This document shows, in pieces, positions 43,449-52,576 of a stretch of 64,000 nucleotides of DNA (its first letter is position 1; every line of letters starts with the position of its first letter). Source of the stretch: Mycobacterium heidelbergense. GTDB lineage: Bacteria > Actinomycetota > Actinomycetes > Mycobacteriales > Mycobacteriaceae. The DNA lies in NCBI RefSeq assembly GCF_010730745.1, contig NZ_AP022615.1, positions 3,844,001 to 3,908,000 of the forward strand. Direction: 5' to 3'. Under the pieces are notes generated by a model. That model was not told the DNA's origin. It searched no databases and worked only from the letters and a program-made list of their open reading frames with translations. A program made the position numbers and the translations under genes.

Positions 43449-43761
43449 GCAGCTGGACGCCGAGGACGCCAAGCTGGTGGTGCTGGCGCGGGCCGCGATG
43501 GCCCGCGCCGAAGCCGGCAGCGGCGCAGCGGTCCGGGACGCCGACGGCCGCACGTATGCGGCCGCGCCGGTGGCCTTGTCGACGCTGAACCTGACCGGAT
43601 TGCAGGCGGCCGTGGCCGCGGCCGCGTCCAGCGGCGCGACCGGGTTGGAGGCCGCCGTCCTGGTGGCGGCGTCCGCCGACGATCCCGGGATCGCCGCGGT
43701 GCGCGAACTGTCGCCGACGGCCCTGATCATCGTCACCGACCGCGCCGGGAACCTGGTATGA
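43441..43761 (+). CDS. Cytidine deaminase-like protein (Rv2365c-like)
   Basis: A 106-aa protein with a cytidine-deaminase-fold pattern (AEDAKLVVLARAAMARAEAGSGAAVRDADGRTYAAAPV and LTGLQAAVAAAASSGATGLEAAVLVA). The zinc-binding HAE and PCXXC motifs of active deaminases are absent, so it is probably not a catalytic cytidine deaminase. The ATG overlaps the end of the CBS gene by 8 bp. It is located immediately before era, as in other mycobacteria. Confidence 0.75.
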   Translation: MAEQLDAEDAKLVVLARAAMARAEAGSGAAVRDADGRTYAAAPVALSTLNLTGLQAAVAAAASSGATGLEAAVLVAASADDPGIAAVRELSPTALIIVTDRAGNLV

Positions 43762-43764
43762 CGC

Positions 43765-43820
43765 CGAACGTGCACTCATGGCGAGAAATCCGCGCAAAAG
43801 CCGCCCTGTGTGCACGCTCG
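43765..43820. repeat. Intergenic inverted repeat before era
   Basis: CGAACGTGCAC (43765-43775) and GTGCACGCTCG (43810-43820) form an 11-bp stem with one mismatch around a 34-nt loop (GCGAGAAATC in the middle). The sequence resembles a dispersed palindromic repeat I recall from mycobacterial intergenic regions. Confidence 0.55.
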
Positions 43821-43872
43821 GCGATAGGCCCGGGCAGGTCCGACCCCACCTCGCGCATCGTCGTCGGGTGCC

Positions 43873-44772
43873 ATGGCTGAATTCCGTTCGGGCTTCGTGT
43901 GTTTGGTCGGTCGACCGAACACCGGCAAGTCGACGCTGACCAACGCGCTCGTCGGCGCCAAGGTGGCGATCACCTCGACGCGGCCGCAGACCACCCGGCA
44001 CACCATTCGCGGCATCGTGCACCGGGAAAACTTCCAAATCATCCTGGTCGACACCCCCGGCCTGCACCGGCCGCGCACCCTGCTGGGCAAGCGGCTCAAC
44101 GACCTGGTCCGTGACACCTACGCCGAGGTCGACGTCATCGGGTTGTGCATCCCCGCCGACGAGGCGATCGGCCCGGGCGACCGGTGGATCGTTGAGCAGG
44201 TTCGCGCGATCGCTCCCAGGACCAAGCTTGTAGTCGTCGTCACCAAGATCGACAAGGTGCCCAAAGACCGGGTCGCCGCGCAGCTGATGGCGGTCAGCGA
44301 GCTGGTCGGCGATTCGGCCGAAATCGTTCCGGTGTCGGCGGTAACCGGCGCGCAGATCGACGTGCTGATCGACGTGCTGGCCGCGGCGCTGCCCGAAGGC
44401 CCGGCGTATTACCCCGACGGTGAGCTGACCGACGAGCCCGAGGAGCTCCTGATGGCCGAGCTCATCCGCGAGGCCGCCCTGGAGGGAGTGCGCGACGAGC
44501 TGCCGCACTCGTTGGCGGTGGTGATCGACGAGGTCAACCCGCGCGAGGGCCGCGATGACCTCATCGACGTGCACGCCATCCTCTACGTCGAGCGGGACAG
44601 CCAGAAGGGCATCGTCATCGGCAAGGGCGGCGCGCGGCTGCGGGACGTGGGCACCGCCGCGCGCGCCCAGATCGAGAAGCTGCTGGGCACCAAGGTCTAC
44701 CTCGACCTGCGCGTCAAGGTCGCCAAGAACTGGCAGAGCGACCCCAAACAGCTTGGCCGGCTGGGTTTTTAG
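43873..44772 (+). CDS. era: GTPase Era
   Basis: A 299-aa GTPase of 30S assembly. G1 GRPNTGKSTL, G3 DTPGLHRPR and G4 TKIDK are present, followed by a C-terminal KH domain (GIVIGKGGARLRDVGTAARAQIEKLLG). It binds 16S rRNA and couples ribosome maturation to growth. The ATG is 111 bp after the previous gene. It converges with the decarboxylase gene, 11 bp apart. Confidence 0.96.
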   Translation: MAEFRSGFVCLVGRPNTGKSTLTNALVGAKVAITSTRPQTTRHTIRGIVHRENFQIILVDTPGLHRPRTLLGKRLNDLVRDTYAEVDVIGLCIPADEAIGPGDRWIVEQVRAIAPRTKLVVVVTKIDKVPKDRVAAQLMAVSELVGDSAEIVPVSAVTGAQIDVLIDVLAAALPEGPAYYPDGELTDEPEELLMAELIREAALEGVRDELPHSLAVVIDEVNPREGRDDLIDVHAILYVERDSQKGIVIGKGGARLRDVGTAARAQIEKLLGTKVYLDLRVKVAKNWQSDPKQLGRLGF

Positions 44773-44783
44773 CGTTCACGGCC

Positions 44784-46250
44784 TCACGCCAGCACCCGGA
44801 CGGTCCGCAGCGACGGGTCCGCCGCGTCGGGGACGTTCATGCCGGCGCGCACACCCGAGCAAAGGTAGTCCAGCACGGCGTCGTTGAGGCGCTCGCCGGG
44901 CACGACGGCGGGGATGCCGGGCGGGTACGGCGTGACCTGTTCGGCGGCAACACGTCCCGACGCCTTCTCCGACGGCACCGCCTCGACGCGTCCGAAGAAC
45001 GCGTCACGGGGCAGGCAGACTGTTTCCAACTGCAGCTGCCCGGGCGAGGGCAGGTCGATTCGCGGCGGCGGGTCGAGGCCGTCGGCCGCCGCGCGCCACG
45101 CCCGCAGCGCCTCGCTGAGACGGCCCGCGGTGGTCTTGTCGTCGGCGAAGGACAGGGTCGCCAGGATGCGGCGGTGATCGCTCATCCCGACGTCGATGTG
45201 GGCCTGCGCGCGCAGCCAGTCGGCGGCCTGATAGCCCGAGGCGCCGGTGCCCGAGACGTCCATCATCACCTGCAACCGGTCCAGGTCATGGGATGCCTGC
45301 ACGCCGAGCAGCTCATCGTCGAGCACCTCCACATCCGGGATGAGTTCGATGTCCTCGCGCAGCTGACTCGCCAAATCCAGTGCGGCACCGAGCAATTCGT
45401 GGCCGTGCTCGACCATCTGCCGCCGCCATCCGTCCATCGCGGCATACACCAGGACGTTCGGGCTGGTGGTCATCAGCAGATCCGCGCAGGCCGAAAGCCG
45501 GTCCCGGTCGATCCGATCGCCCTGCAGGTGAAACACGGAGCCCTGTTCGAAACCGGCGCCCATCTTGTGCACGCTGACCACGCAGATGTCCGCGCCGGCA
45601 TCCATCGCCCAGGTCGGCAGGTCCTCATGAAACGGCAGGTGCGCGCCCCACGCCTCGTCGATGATCAGCGGCTTGCCGCGCGCGTGGCAGACCTCGGCGA
45701 TGCCGGCGATGTCGGCGCAGGTGCCGTACGGGCTGGGGCTCACGACGAGCGCACCGGCGGCGTCGGGGTGCCTTTCCCACGCCTCCTCGACCTGCCGCGG
45801 TGAGGGCGGATGCGAGAAATGGCGCTCCGCGTCCCAGCGGGGCGTGATCCAGCGAGGCTGCACGCCGGAGAAAATCAGGCCCGCCACGATGGACTTGTGG
45901 CTGTCCCGGCCCACCAACAAACTGCCACTGGAGCCTCCGCCGCCGGCGACGGCCATCATCGCCGCCTTCACCGACAGCGAACTGCCGCACGTGGAGAACC
46001 ATGCCATGTCGGCGCCCACCGCGTCGGCCATGAGGTCCTCCGCGCGCGTCAGGTACTCGTTGCTGGTCCTGCGGTCATCCAGCCCGCCGGTGGCCAGCAC
46101 GTCGTCGAGGAACGGTTCGCGGCCCAGCACGGCCAGGACCCGGTCGTCGGCGCCGCGGCCCTGGCGGTGGCCCGGTGGCGTGAACCCGTACCGGTTCTGG
46201 TCGCGGTAGTCGGCCAGCGCGTCAAGCAGCGGAGCATCGGATTGGTCCAT
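44784..46250 (-). CDS. Orn/Lys/Arg decarboxylase-family PLP enzyme
   Basis: A 488-aa fold-type I PLP enzyme of the OKR decarboxylase family. The Schiff-base Lys is in SVHKMGAGFEQ (near 231), preceded by the cofactor Asp region IIDEAWGAHLPFH. RYGFTPPGHRQGRG near residue 20 is the family N-terminal signature. A short C-terminal domain follows (VTPYPPGIPAVVPGERLN). Substrate (Lys, Arg or Orn) cannot be told. It is a shorter form than the E. coli enzymes, which carry a wing domain. Same strand as amiA2, 40 bp after its stop, so probably co-transcribed. Confidence 0.85.
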   Translation of the reverse strand: MDQSDAPLLDALADYRDQNRYGFTPPGHRQGRGADDRVLAVLGREPFLDDVLATGGLDDRRTSNEYLTRAEDLMADAVGADMAWFSTCGSSLSVKAAMMAVAGGGGSSGSLLVGRDSHKSIVAGLIFSGVQPRWITPRWDAERHFSHPPSPRQVEEAWERHPDAAGALVVSPSPYGTCADIAGIAEVCHARGKPLIIDEAWGAHLPFHEDLPTWAMDAGADICVVSVHKMGAGFEQGSVFHLQGDRIDRDRLSACADLLMTTSPNVLVYAAMDGWRRQMVEHGHELLGAALDLASQLREDIELIPDVEVLDDELLGVQASHDLDRLQVMMDVSGTGASGYQAADWLRAQAHIDVGMSDHRRILATLSFADDKTTAGRLSEALRAWRAAADGLDPPPRIDLPSPGQLQLETVCLPRDAFFGRVEAVPSEKASGRVAAEQVTPYPPGIPAVVPGERLNDAVLDYLCSGVRAGMNVPDAADPSLRTVRVLA

Positions 46251-46290
46251 CCCGAACGGGTACCCGCGTTGTCGCGGGCTAACGCCGGCG

Positions 46291-47802
46291 TCAGCGGTGC
46301 GGCGGCGGCGCGCCGGCCGGCGGCGGGCCGCCGGTATCGGCGTTCCACCACACCGCCGGCTGCTTGGTCGACCACCCGCACACGGCCTCCAGCTCCGCGG
46401 CCAGCGAGATCAGCATCCCCTCGCTGTTTGCCGGACCCATCAGCTGCACGCCGATCGGCAAACCTTCCGAGGTGAACCCGGCCGGCACGTTGATCGACGG
46501 CCAGCCCAGCACGTTCCACGGAAAGGTCAACGGGCACGCGGCGATCATGGCGCGGTCGGTGCCGAAGCTGCTTAACCGGTCGAAGGCGCGCGCCAGCGGC
46601 GGTGGTTGCGCGGTGGTCGGTGCCAGCACCACGTCGACGATGTCGAAGATCGAGCCGACCCGACGCTGGTCGGCGGCCTCGTGCCGCCGGGCGCTGCGCA
46701 GGATCGCCTGTCCCAGCACGTGGCCCATGCGCAGATTGGACACCGTGCGGGCGTCCAGGATGACCCCGTCGCCCAGCCGCTCCTCCCAGTCCCGCAGGCC
46801 CGCCGTCGAGCGGGCGAGAAAATCCCACGACAACCGCCAGCCGTAGTCGGGGTTGCCGGGCACCACGGTGTGGCCGAGCAGCTCGAGCTGCCGGGACACG
46901 GCCCGCGTCGCGGCGAGGATCTCGGGGTGCAGTTTGGGCCGGAAACCGGTGTTGGGGAACCGGGTCGACAGCGCGATGTTCAGCGGGCCGGGCGCCTTCC
47001 CGACGTAGTCGGATGCGGTGATCGGGGGCGGTTTGTGCCGGTCGCCCTCGACGTTGCCGGACGCGGCGTCGAGCACCAGCGCCGCGTCGGCCACCGTGCG
47101 GGCCAGCACGCCGTTGACCGTGATGCCGTTGAACGCCTCCGGCAACGGCCAGGTGGAGATGCGGCCGCGCTGCGGCTTGATGCCCACCAGGTGCGTCCAC
47201 GCCGCGGGGATGCGGATGCTGCCGGCGCCGTCGGACCCGATCGCCGCGGTGACCAGGCCCGCCGCCACCGCGGCCGCGCTGCCGCCCGACGATCCGCCGG
47301 GAGTGTGCCGACGCGACCAGGGATTGCGGGTGTGCCCGAAGCCGGGTCCGCTGGTGAACGGCCACTGGCCCAGCTCGCAGGTGTTGGTCTTGCCGACGAT
47401 CACCGCGCCGGCCGCCTTGAGGCGGCGAACCACCTCGGCGTCGTGGGTGGCCGGCGCGACATCCCCCTCGGTGCCGAAGGCGGTGGGCACTCCAGCGGCG
47501 TCGACGTCGTCTTTGACCGCGATCGGGATGCCCAGCAGCGGGGCCGTGTCCCCGGCCGCCCGCCGCCGATCGGCCTCCGCCGCGTCGGCCAGCGCGGATT
47601 CGGTGAGCACCACCCTGAAGGCGTTCAGGGTGGGCTGGCTCGAATGAATGGCGTGCAGGGAGCGGCCCACCAATGTGACGGACGTCACCGCGCGGCTGGC
47701 CAGCTGATACAGCAGGTCGGTCAGCGTGGGCAGGCGCTGGCCGCCGGGCCCGGAACCCGAGCCGGAAAGGGCCCCAAAAGCGGACCCGGAAGCGCCAATC
47801 AC
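46291..47802 (-). CDS. amiA2: Amidase AmiA2
   Basis: A 503-aa amidase-signature enzyme. The Ser-Ser-Lys triad is visible: Lys in GIPIAVKDDVDAAG, cis-Ser in GGSSGGSAAAVAAGL and Ser in IGSDGAGSIRIPA. It hydrolyses amides of unknown physiological substrate. The start is GTG 47802, corresponding to the start of the M. tuberculosis protein (about 484 aa); the open frame continues upstream without similarity. A Pro-rich C-terminal tail (GGPPPAGAPPPHR) extends past the usual end. Divergent from recO across 61 bp. Confidence 0.9.
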   Translation of the reverse strand: MIGASGSAFGALSGSGSGPGGQRLPTLTDLLYQLASRAVTSVTLVGRSLHAIHSSQPTLNAFRVVLTESALADAAEADRRRAAGDTAPLLGIPIAVKDDVDAAGVPTAFGTEGDVAPATHDAEVVRRLKAAGAVIVGKTNTCELGQWPFTSGPGFGHTRNPWSRRHTPGGSSGGSAAAVAAGLVTAAIGSDGAGSIRIPAAWTHLVGIKPQRGRISTWPLPEAFNGITVNGVLARTVADAALVLDAASGNVEGDRHKPPPITASDYVGKAPGPLNIALSTRFPNTGFRPKLHPEILAATRAVSRQLELLGHTVVPGNPDYGWRLSWDFLARSTAGLRDWEERLGDGVILDARTVSNLRMGHVLGQAILRSARRHEAADQRRVGSIFDIVDVVLAPTTAQPPPLARAFDRLSSFGTDRAMIAACPLTFPWNVLGWPSINVPAGFTSEGLPIGVQLMGPANSEGMLISLAAELEAVCGWSTKQPAVWWNADTGGPPPAGAPPPHR

Positions 47803-47863
47803 GGGGTACGAGACTAACGGCGCGGATACCCGCAATGTCGCGGCGGGGTGCAAAACTATTGTG

Positions 47864-48661
47864 ATGCGGCTGTATCGAGACCGAGCGGTGGTGTTGCGCC
47901 AGCACAAGCTCGGTGAAGCCGACCGGATCATCACCCTGCTGACCCGCGATCACGGGCTGGTTCGCGCGGTGGCCAAAGGCGTTCGCCGCACCCGCAGCAA
48001 ATTCGGTGCGCGACTGGAGCCGTTCGCTCACATCGACGCGCAACTGCACCCCGGCCGCAATCTCGACATCGTCACCCAGGTCGTCTCCCTCGACGCGTTC
48101 GCCACCGACATCGTCAGCGACTACGGCCGGTACACCTGCGGGTGCGCGATGCTGGAAACCGCCGAACGCCTCGCCGGCGAGGAGCGGGCCCCGGCCCCGG
48201 CCCTGCACCGGCTCACGGTGAGCGCGCTGCGGGCGGTGGCAGACGGACACCGGCCCCGTGACCTGTTGCTGGACGCCTACCTGCTGCGGGCCATGGGCAT
48301 CGCCGGGTGGGCGCCGGCGCTGACCGAGTGCGCCCGGTGCGCCACGCCCGGCCCGCATCGGGCGTTTCACATCGCCGCCGGGGGCAGCGTGTGCACGCAT
48401 TGCCGCCCGGCCGGTTCGACGACGCCGCCGCTGGGCGTGCTGGACCTGATGTCCGCGCTGCACGACGGAGATTGGGAGGCCGCCGACAAGGCGCCGCAAT
48501 CGCACCGCAGCCACGTCAGCGGGCTGGTGGCCGCGCACCTGCAATGGCATCTGGAACGGCAGCTCAAAACGTTGCCGCTGGTAGAGCGGACCTACCAGGT
48601 CGACCGCACCATCGCCGAACGGCGCGCAGCGCTGATCGGGCAGGATACGGCCTGTGGCTAA
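47864..48661 (+). CDS. recO: DNA repair protein RecO
   Basis: A 265-aa recombination mediator that helps load RecA with RecR. An N-terminal OB-fold (LYRDRAVVLRQHKLGEADRIITLLTRDHG) is followed by a helical domain with a zinc-binding set (CARCATPG... VCTHC). Length equals the M. tuberculosis protein from memory. ATG 47864 is preferred over longer frames with proline-rich extensions. The end overlaps the uppS start by 8 bp. Confidence 0.95.
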   Translation: MRLYRDRAVVLRQHKLGEADRIITLLTRDHGLVRAVAKGVRRTRSKFGARLEPFAHIDAQLHPGRNLDIVTQVVSLDAFATDIVSDYGRYTCGCAMLETAERLAGEERAPAPALHRLTVSALRAVADGHRPRDLLLDAYLLRAMGIAGWAPALTECARCATPGPHRAFHIAAGGSVCTHCRPAGSTTPPLGVLDLMSALHDGDWEAADKAPQSHRSHVSGLVAAHLQWHLERQLKTLPLVERTYQVDRTIAERRAALIGQDTACG

Positions 48662-49547
48662 CAAGGCCGAACGCAAGCTGAAGTCGACCGGCTTCCCGCA
48701 GCTGCCCCCGGCGCCCGACGATTACCCCGTCTTTCCCGACACGTCGACGTGGCCGGTCGTCTTCCCCGAACTGCCGCCGTCCGCCGACGGTGGCCCGCGC
48801 CGGCCGCCGCAGCACGTCTCGAAGGCGGCCGCGCCGCGGATTCCGGCCGACCGCTTGCCCTTTCACGTCGCCATCGTGATGGACGGCAACGGCCGCTGGG
48901 CCACCCAACGCGGCCTGAGCCGCACCGACGGCCACCGGGCCGGCGAGGCGGTCGTGATCGACATCGTCTGCGGCGCAATCGAACTCGGGATCAAGTGGCT
49001 CAGCCTCTACGCCTTCTCCACCGAAAACTGGAAGCGTTCCCCCGAGGAGGTCCGCTTCCTGATGGGATTCAACCGCGACGTCGTGCGGCGGCGCCGCGAG
49101 AACCTCAAAGCGATGGGGGTCAAGATCCGGTGGGTGGGTTCGCGGCCGCGCCTGTGGCGCAGCGTGATCAACGAGTTGGCGATCGCCGAGGCGATGACGC
49201 AGGGCAACGACGTCATCACGGTCAACTATTGCGTCAACTACGGCGGCCGCGCCGAAATCACGGAATCCACAAGGGAAATCGCTCGCCTGGTGCAGGCGGG
49301 CAGGCTGCAGCCCGACCGGATCACCGAGTCGACGATCTCCCGCCACCTGCAACGGCCCGACATCCCCGATGTCGACCTCTTTCTGAGGACCTCCGGAGAA
49401 CAGCGGTCCAGCAATTTCATGCTGTGGCAGGCGGCGTACGCCGAGTACATCTTCCAAGACAAGCTGTGGCCCGACTACGACCGCCGCGACCTGTGGGCGG
49501 CCTGCGAGGAATACGCGGCCCGCAACCGACGGTTCGGCAGCGCCTGA
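48654..49547 (+). CDS. uppS: Decaprenyl/undecaprenyl-type cis-prenyltransferase (Rv2361c ortholog)
   Basis: A 297-aa cis-prenyl transferase making long-chain polyprenyl diphosphate for peptidoglycan and arabinogalactan assembly. The signature VAIVMDGNGRWATQR has the catalytic Asp; FSTENWKRS and FLRTSGEQRSSNFMLWQ are also conserved. The first 70 residues are a Pro-rich mycobacterial extension. The GTG 48654 overlaps recO, and the stop shares a base with the next start (TGATG). Confidence 0.95.
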   Translation: MANKAERKLKSTGFPQLPPAPDDYPVFPDTSTWPVVFPELPPSADGGPRRPPQHVSKAAAPRIPADRLPFHVAIVMDGNGRWATQRGLSRTDGHRAGEAVVIDIVCGAIELGIKWLSLYAFSTENWKRSPEEVRFLMGFNRDVVRRRRENLKAMGVKIRWVGSRPRLWRSVINELAIAEAMTQGNDVITVNYCVNYGGRAEITESTREIARLVQAGRLQPDRITESTISRHLQRPDIPDVDLFLRTSGEQRSSNFMLWQAAYAEYIFQDKLWPDYDRRDLWAACEEYAARNRRFGSA

Positions 49548-49975
49548 TGCCGTCGCTGCAGGAACGCCTGGCCCCGATACTCCGCGACGTCCTTCCCGTC
49601 GAGGAGGAACCCGACGGCGCGCTGACGGTGCGCCATAACGGCACGTTGGCGTCGCTGCGGGTGGTCACCATCGCCGAGGGCCTCGACCTGGTGTCGCTGA
49701 CCCAGATAGTGGCCTGGGATCTGCCGCTCACCAAGAGGATCAGCGACCGGGTCGCCAAGCAGGCGCACGACAGCAACTTCGGCAGCGTGACGTTGGTCGA
49801 GAAGGTCAACGACAAGGCGGTGCGGCGCAACTCGGGCAAAGGTGCGTCCAAAACCGCGGACGTGATGCAGCGCTACAACTTTCCCGGGGCCGGCCTGACC
49901 GACGACGCCCTGCGCACCCTGATCCTGTTGGTGCTGGACACCGGCGCCGAGATACGCCGTGCGCTGACTTCCTGA
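49547..49975 (+). CDS. Conserved hypothetical protein, Rv2360c-like
   Basis: A 142-aa protein matching the size of Rv2360c from memory. It resembles a small type III secretion chaperone/YbjN-like fold (LRDVLPVEEEPDGALTVRHNGTLASLRVV), but this is tentative. No signal peptide or membrane segment. Translationally coupled to uppS, so it may be expressed at the same level. No function assigned. Confidence 0.75.
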   Translation: MPSLQERLAPILRDVLPVEEEPDGALTVRHNGTLASLRVVTIAEGLDLVSLTQIVAWDLPLTKRISDRVAKQAHDSNFGSVTLVEKVNDKAVRRNSGKGASKTADVMQRYNFPGAGLTDDALRTLILLVLDTGAEIRRALTS

Positions 49976-50074
49976 CTGGGCCGCGAAATCGACGGCAGCG
50001 CGGAAAAGTCCGAGAGAACATCTCGGTACCGTCAATCTCGGTGCCGCAACGGATGTTCCGAGCCGCCCCGCGCC

Positions 50075-50467
50075 CTAAGACCGGCAGTCAGAGCACGTTC
50101 CGAAGATCTCGATGGTGTGGCTGACATCGGAGAAGCCGTGCTTGGCCGCCACCTCCGCCGCCCACTCCTCGACCTCGTGGTCGCCCACCTCGACGGTGGA
50201 ACCGCAGCCGCGGCACACCAGATGGTGATGATGATGGTCCGAGCACCTGCGGTAGACCGACTCGCCGGTGTCGGTGCGCAGCGTGTCGACCATGCCCGCC
50301 GCCGCCATGGACTGCAGCGTCCGATAGACGGTGGTCAGGCCGATGTTCTCGCCGCGGCGCCGTAGCTCGTCGTGCAACTCCTGCGCCGAGCGGAAGTCGT
50401 CGAGCGTCTCCAGCAAGGTCGAAATCGCCGCGCGCTGGCGGGTGGAACGCACACTCGCGCCGGTCAT
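50075..50467 (-). CDS. zur: Zinc uptake regulator Zur (FurB)
   Basis: A 130-aa Fur-family repressor. N-terminal winged helix (STRQRAAISTLLETLDDFRSAQELHDELRRRGENIGLTTVYR); dimerization domain with metal ligands in CSDHHHHHLVCRGCG (Cys pair, regulatory His) and the C-terminal CSDC pair. It represses zinc uptake and alternative ribosomal genes when zinc is sufficient. The ATG overlaps the smtB stop (ATGA). As in M. tuberculosis, smtB-zur form one operon. Confidence 0.94.
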   Translation of the reverse strand: MTGASVRSTRQRAAISTLLETLDDFRSAQELHDELRRRGENIGLTTVYRTLQSMAAAGMVDTLRTDTGESVYRRCSDHHHHHLVCRGCGSTVEVGDHEVEEWAAEVAAKHGFSDVSHTIEIFGTCSDCRS

Positions 50468-50877
50468 ACCGTGTCCTCGCTCGCGTGCGCGACGGCGTCG
50501 ACAACGATGTGCGCGAGGTGGTGGTCGGCAAGCCGGTATAGCACCTCGCGGCCGGATCGCTCCCCGGTCACCACGCCCGCCGCCTTGAGGATCTTCAAAT
50601 GCTGGCTGACCAGCGGCTGTGGCACCCCGAGCGCGTCGACCAGCTCGTGGACGCAGCGGTGGGATTCGCGTAGCTGCAGCACGATGGCGATCCGCACCGG
50701 TGCGGCCAGCGCGCGCAGCAGCTCCCCGGCGGCGTCGAGAATCTCCCGCGACGGCGGCACGGGGTACTCGGGGAAGGCGGAGTGTGCGCCGGGCCCCGCG
50801 CCGGCATGCGGGTGCGTCAGCACGCCGCCGGCGGCGGTGGTCGGCCCTGACGAGGGCATCGAGGAGGACATCGCCAT
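50464..50877 (-). CDS. smtB: ArsR/SmtB-family zinc-responsive repressor SmtB
   Basis: A 137-aa winged-helix repressor. The core LLRALAAPVRIAIVLQLRES, VHELVDALGVPQPLVSQHLKILK and GERSGREVLYRLADHHLAHIV are near-identical to the M. tuberculosis protein; alpha-5 His residues in DHHLAHI are the zinc sensors. ATG 50877 has GAGGTGA upstream; a second ATG two codons later is possible. The repressor releases DNA on zinc binding and so lets zur be made. A perfect palindrome in the upstream region is the likely autoregulatory operator. Confidence 0.92.
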   Translation of the reverse strand: MAMSSSMPSSGPTTAAGGVLTHPHAGAGPGAHSAFPEYPVPPSREILDAAGELLRALAAPVRIAIVLQLRESHRCVHELVDALGVPQPLVSQHLKILKAAGVVTGERSGREVLYRLADHHLAHIVVDAVAHASEDTV

Positions 50878-50953
50878 GGGGGAGTCATCACCTCGAGAAG
50901 TGCCGGGTACTGGGAATGCCCGCCGCTGGAGGACGATGGGCCGCCTTCCACTG

Positions 50954-50977
50954 TCACATGCGTGATGACGCATGTCA
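50954..50977. promoter_or_regulatory. SmtB-type operator between smtB and glyS
   Basis: TCACATGCGT-GATG-ACGCATGTCA: an 8-bp perfect inverted repeat (ACATGCGT / ACGCATGT) extended to 9 of 10 positions. It sits 77 bp upstream of the smtB ATG. Its form matches the imperfect 12-2-12 palindromes of ArsR/SmtB repressors. Confidence 0.65.
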
Positions 50978-51063
50978 AAGACCGTGGCGCCGGTCGATAC
51001 CATGACTGGTGTTTTGCGAGCGGCGATCGCCGCCGCGCATGTCTGCCCCGACCCGGAAAGGGA

Positions 51064-52455
51064 GTGCACCGCCCCGTGGCGTCCGTCATCGACACCGTAG
51101 TCAACCTGGCCAAACGGCGGGGCTTCGTCTATCCCTCGGGCGAGATCTACGGGGGTACCAAATCGGCGTGGGATTACGGCCCGCTGGGCGTGGAGCTCAA
51201 GGAGAACATCAAGCGGCAGTGGTGGCGTTCGGTGGTCACCGGCCGCGACGACGTCGTCGGCCTCGATTCGTCGATCATCCTGCCGCGGCAGGTGTGGGTG
51301 GCCTCCGGCCACGTCGAGGTCTTCCACGACCCGCTGGTCGAGTCGCTGATCACCCACAAGCGCTACCGGGCCGACCACCTCATCGAGGCCTACGAGGCCA
51401 AACACGGGCAGCCGCCGCCGAACGGGCTGGCCGACATCCGCGACCCCGACACCGGCGAGCCCGGGCAGTGGACCGAGCCGCGCGAGTTCAACATGATGCT
51501 CAAGACGTATCTCGGACCCATCGAAACCGAGGAGGGGCTGCACTACCTGCGGCCGGAAACGGCGCAGGGCATCTTCATCAACTTCGCCAACGTGGTGACC
51601 ACGGCGCGCAAGAAGCCGCCATTCGGGATCGGCCAGATCGGCAAGAGCTTCCGCAACGAAATCACCCCGGGCAACTTCATCTTCCGCACCCGCGAATTCG
51701 AACAGATGGAGATGGAATTCTTCGTCGAGCCGTCGACCGCGCGGGACTGGCATCAGTATTGGATCGACACCCGGCTGCAGTGGTACGTCGACCTCGGCAT
51801 CGATCCGGCGAACCTGCGGCTGTACGAGCATCCCAAGGACAAGCTGTCGCACTACTCGGACCGCACCGTCGACATCGAGTACAAATTCGGCTTCGTCGGC
51901 AATCCTTGGGGCGAGCTGGAAGGTGTGGCGAACCGGACGGACTTCGACTTATCAACGCACGCAGAGCATTCCGGCGTCGACCTGTCGTTCTATGACCAGG
52001 TCGCCGACACCCGGTACACGCCGTATGTCATCGAGCCGGCGGCGGGTCTGACGCGGTCGTTCATGGCCTTCCTGATCGACGCGTACACCGAGGACCAGGC
52101 GCCGAACGCCAAGGGCGGCATGGACAAACGCACGGTGCTCCGGCTCGACCCGCGGCTGGCGCCGGTCAAGGCGGCGGTGCTGCCCCTGTCGCGGCACGCC
52201 GACCTGAGTCCCAAGGCCCGTGACCTGGCCGCTGAATTGCGGAAATGCTGGCACATCGATTTCGACGACGCCGGTGCCATCGGGCGCCGCTATCGGCGCC
52301 AGGACGAGGTCGGTACGCCTTTCTGCGTGACGGTGGATTTCGACTCACTCGAGGACGACGCCGTCACCGTGCGCGAGCGCGACGCCATGACGCAGGACCG
52401 GGTCGCGATAGGCGGTGTCGCCGACTATCTGGCGGTGCGGTTGAAGGGCTGTTAG
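51064..52455 (+). CDS. glyS: Glycyl-tRNA synthetase (class II, alpha2 type)
   Basis: A 463-aa class II aminoacyl-tRNA synthetase with the same length as M. tuberculosis. Class II motifs: FRNEITPGNFIFRTREFEQMEMEFF (motif 2) and GLTRSFMAFLIDA (motif 3), plus the glycine-specific GFVYPSGEIYGG at the N-terminus. GTG 51064 yields the same start as the M. tuberculosis protein; the next GTG at 51076 is an alternative. The upstream palindrome might also affect this gene. Confidence 0.95.
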   Translation: MHRPVASVIDTVVNLAKRRGFVYPSGEIYGGTKSAWDYGPLGVELKENIKRQWWRSVVTGRDDVVGLDSSIILPRQVWVASGHVEVFHDPLVESLITHKRYRADHLIEAYEAKHGQPPPNGLADIRDPDTGEPGQWTEPREFNMMLKTYLGPIETEEGLHYLRPETAQGIFINFANVVTTARKKPPFGIGQIGKSFRNEITPGNFIFRTREFEQMEMEFFVEPSTARDWHQYWIDTRLQWYVDLGIDPANLRLYEHPKDKLSHYSDRTVDIEYKFGFVGNPWGELEGVANRTDFDLSTHAEHSGVDLSFYDQVADTRYTPYVIEPAAGLTRSFMAFLIDAYTEDQAPNAKGGMDKRTVLRLDPRLAPVKAAVLPLSRHADLSPKARDLAAELRKCWHIDFDDAGAIGRRYRRQDEVGTPFCVTVDFDSLEDDAVTVRERDAMTQDRVAIGGVADYLAVRLKGC

Positions 52456-52576
52456 CGCCGGCTGCTTGTGGTTTTCGGTAACGATCGGATCCGCCGTCCC
52501 GATTAATCGGTGGAGGAGGGCGGCCGATGAGCTTTGCGCTGCCGTCGGAAAATCATTTTGTTTGCCGAATGCGTCG

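Noticed and set aside
43441..43761. Active cytidine deaminase
   Set aside because: The zinc-binding HAE and PCXXC motifs are missing, so only the fold-like family name is kept.
46049..48676. Long minus-strand frame across amiA2, recO and the decarboxylase
   Set aside because: It runs antisense to recO and out of frame with the two real minus-strand genes, and its product is compositionally biased.
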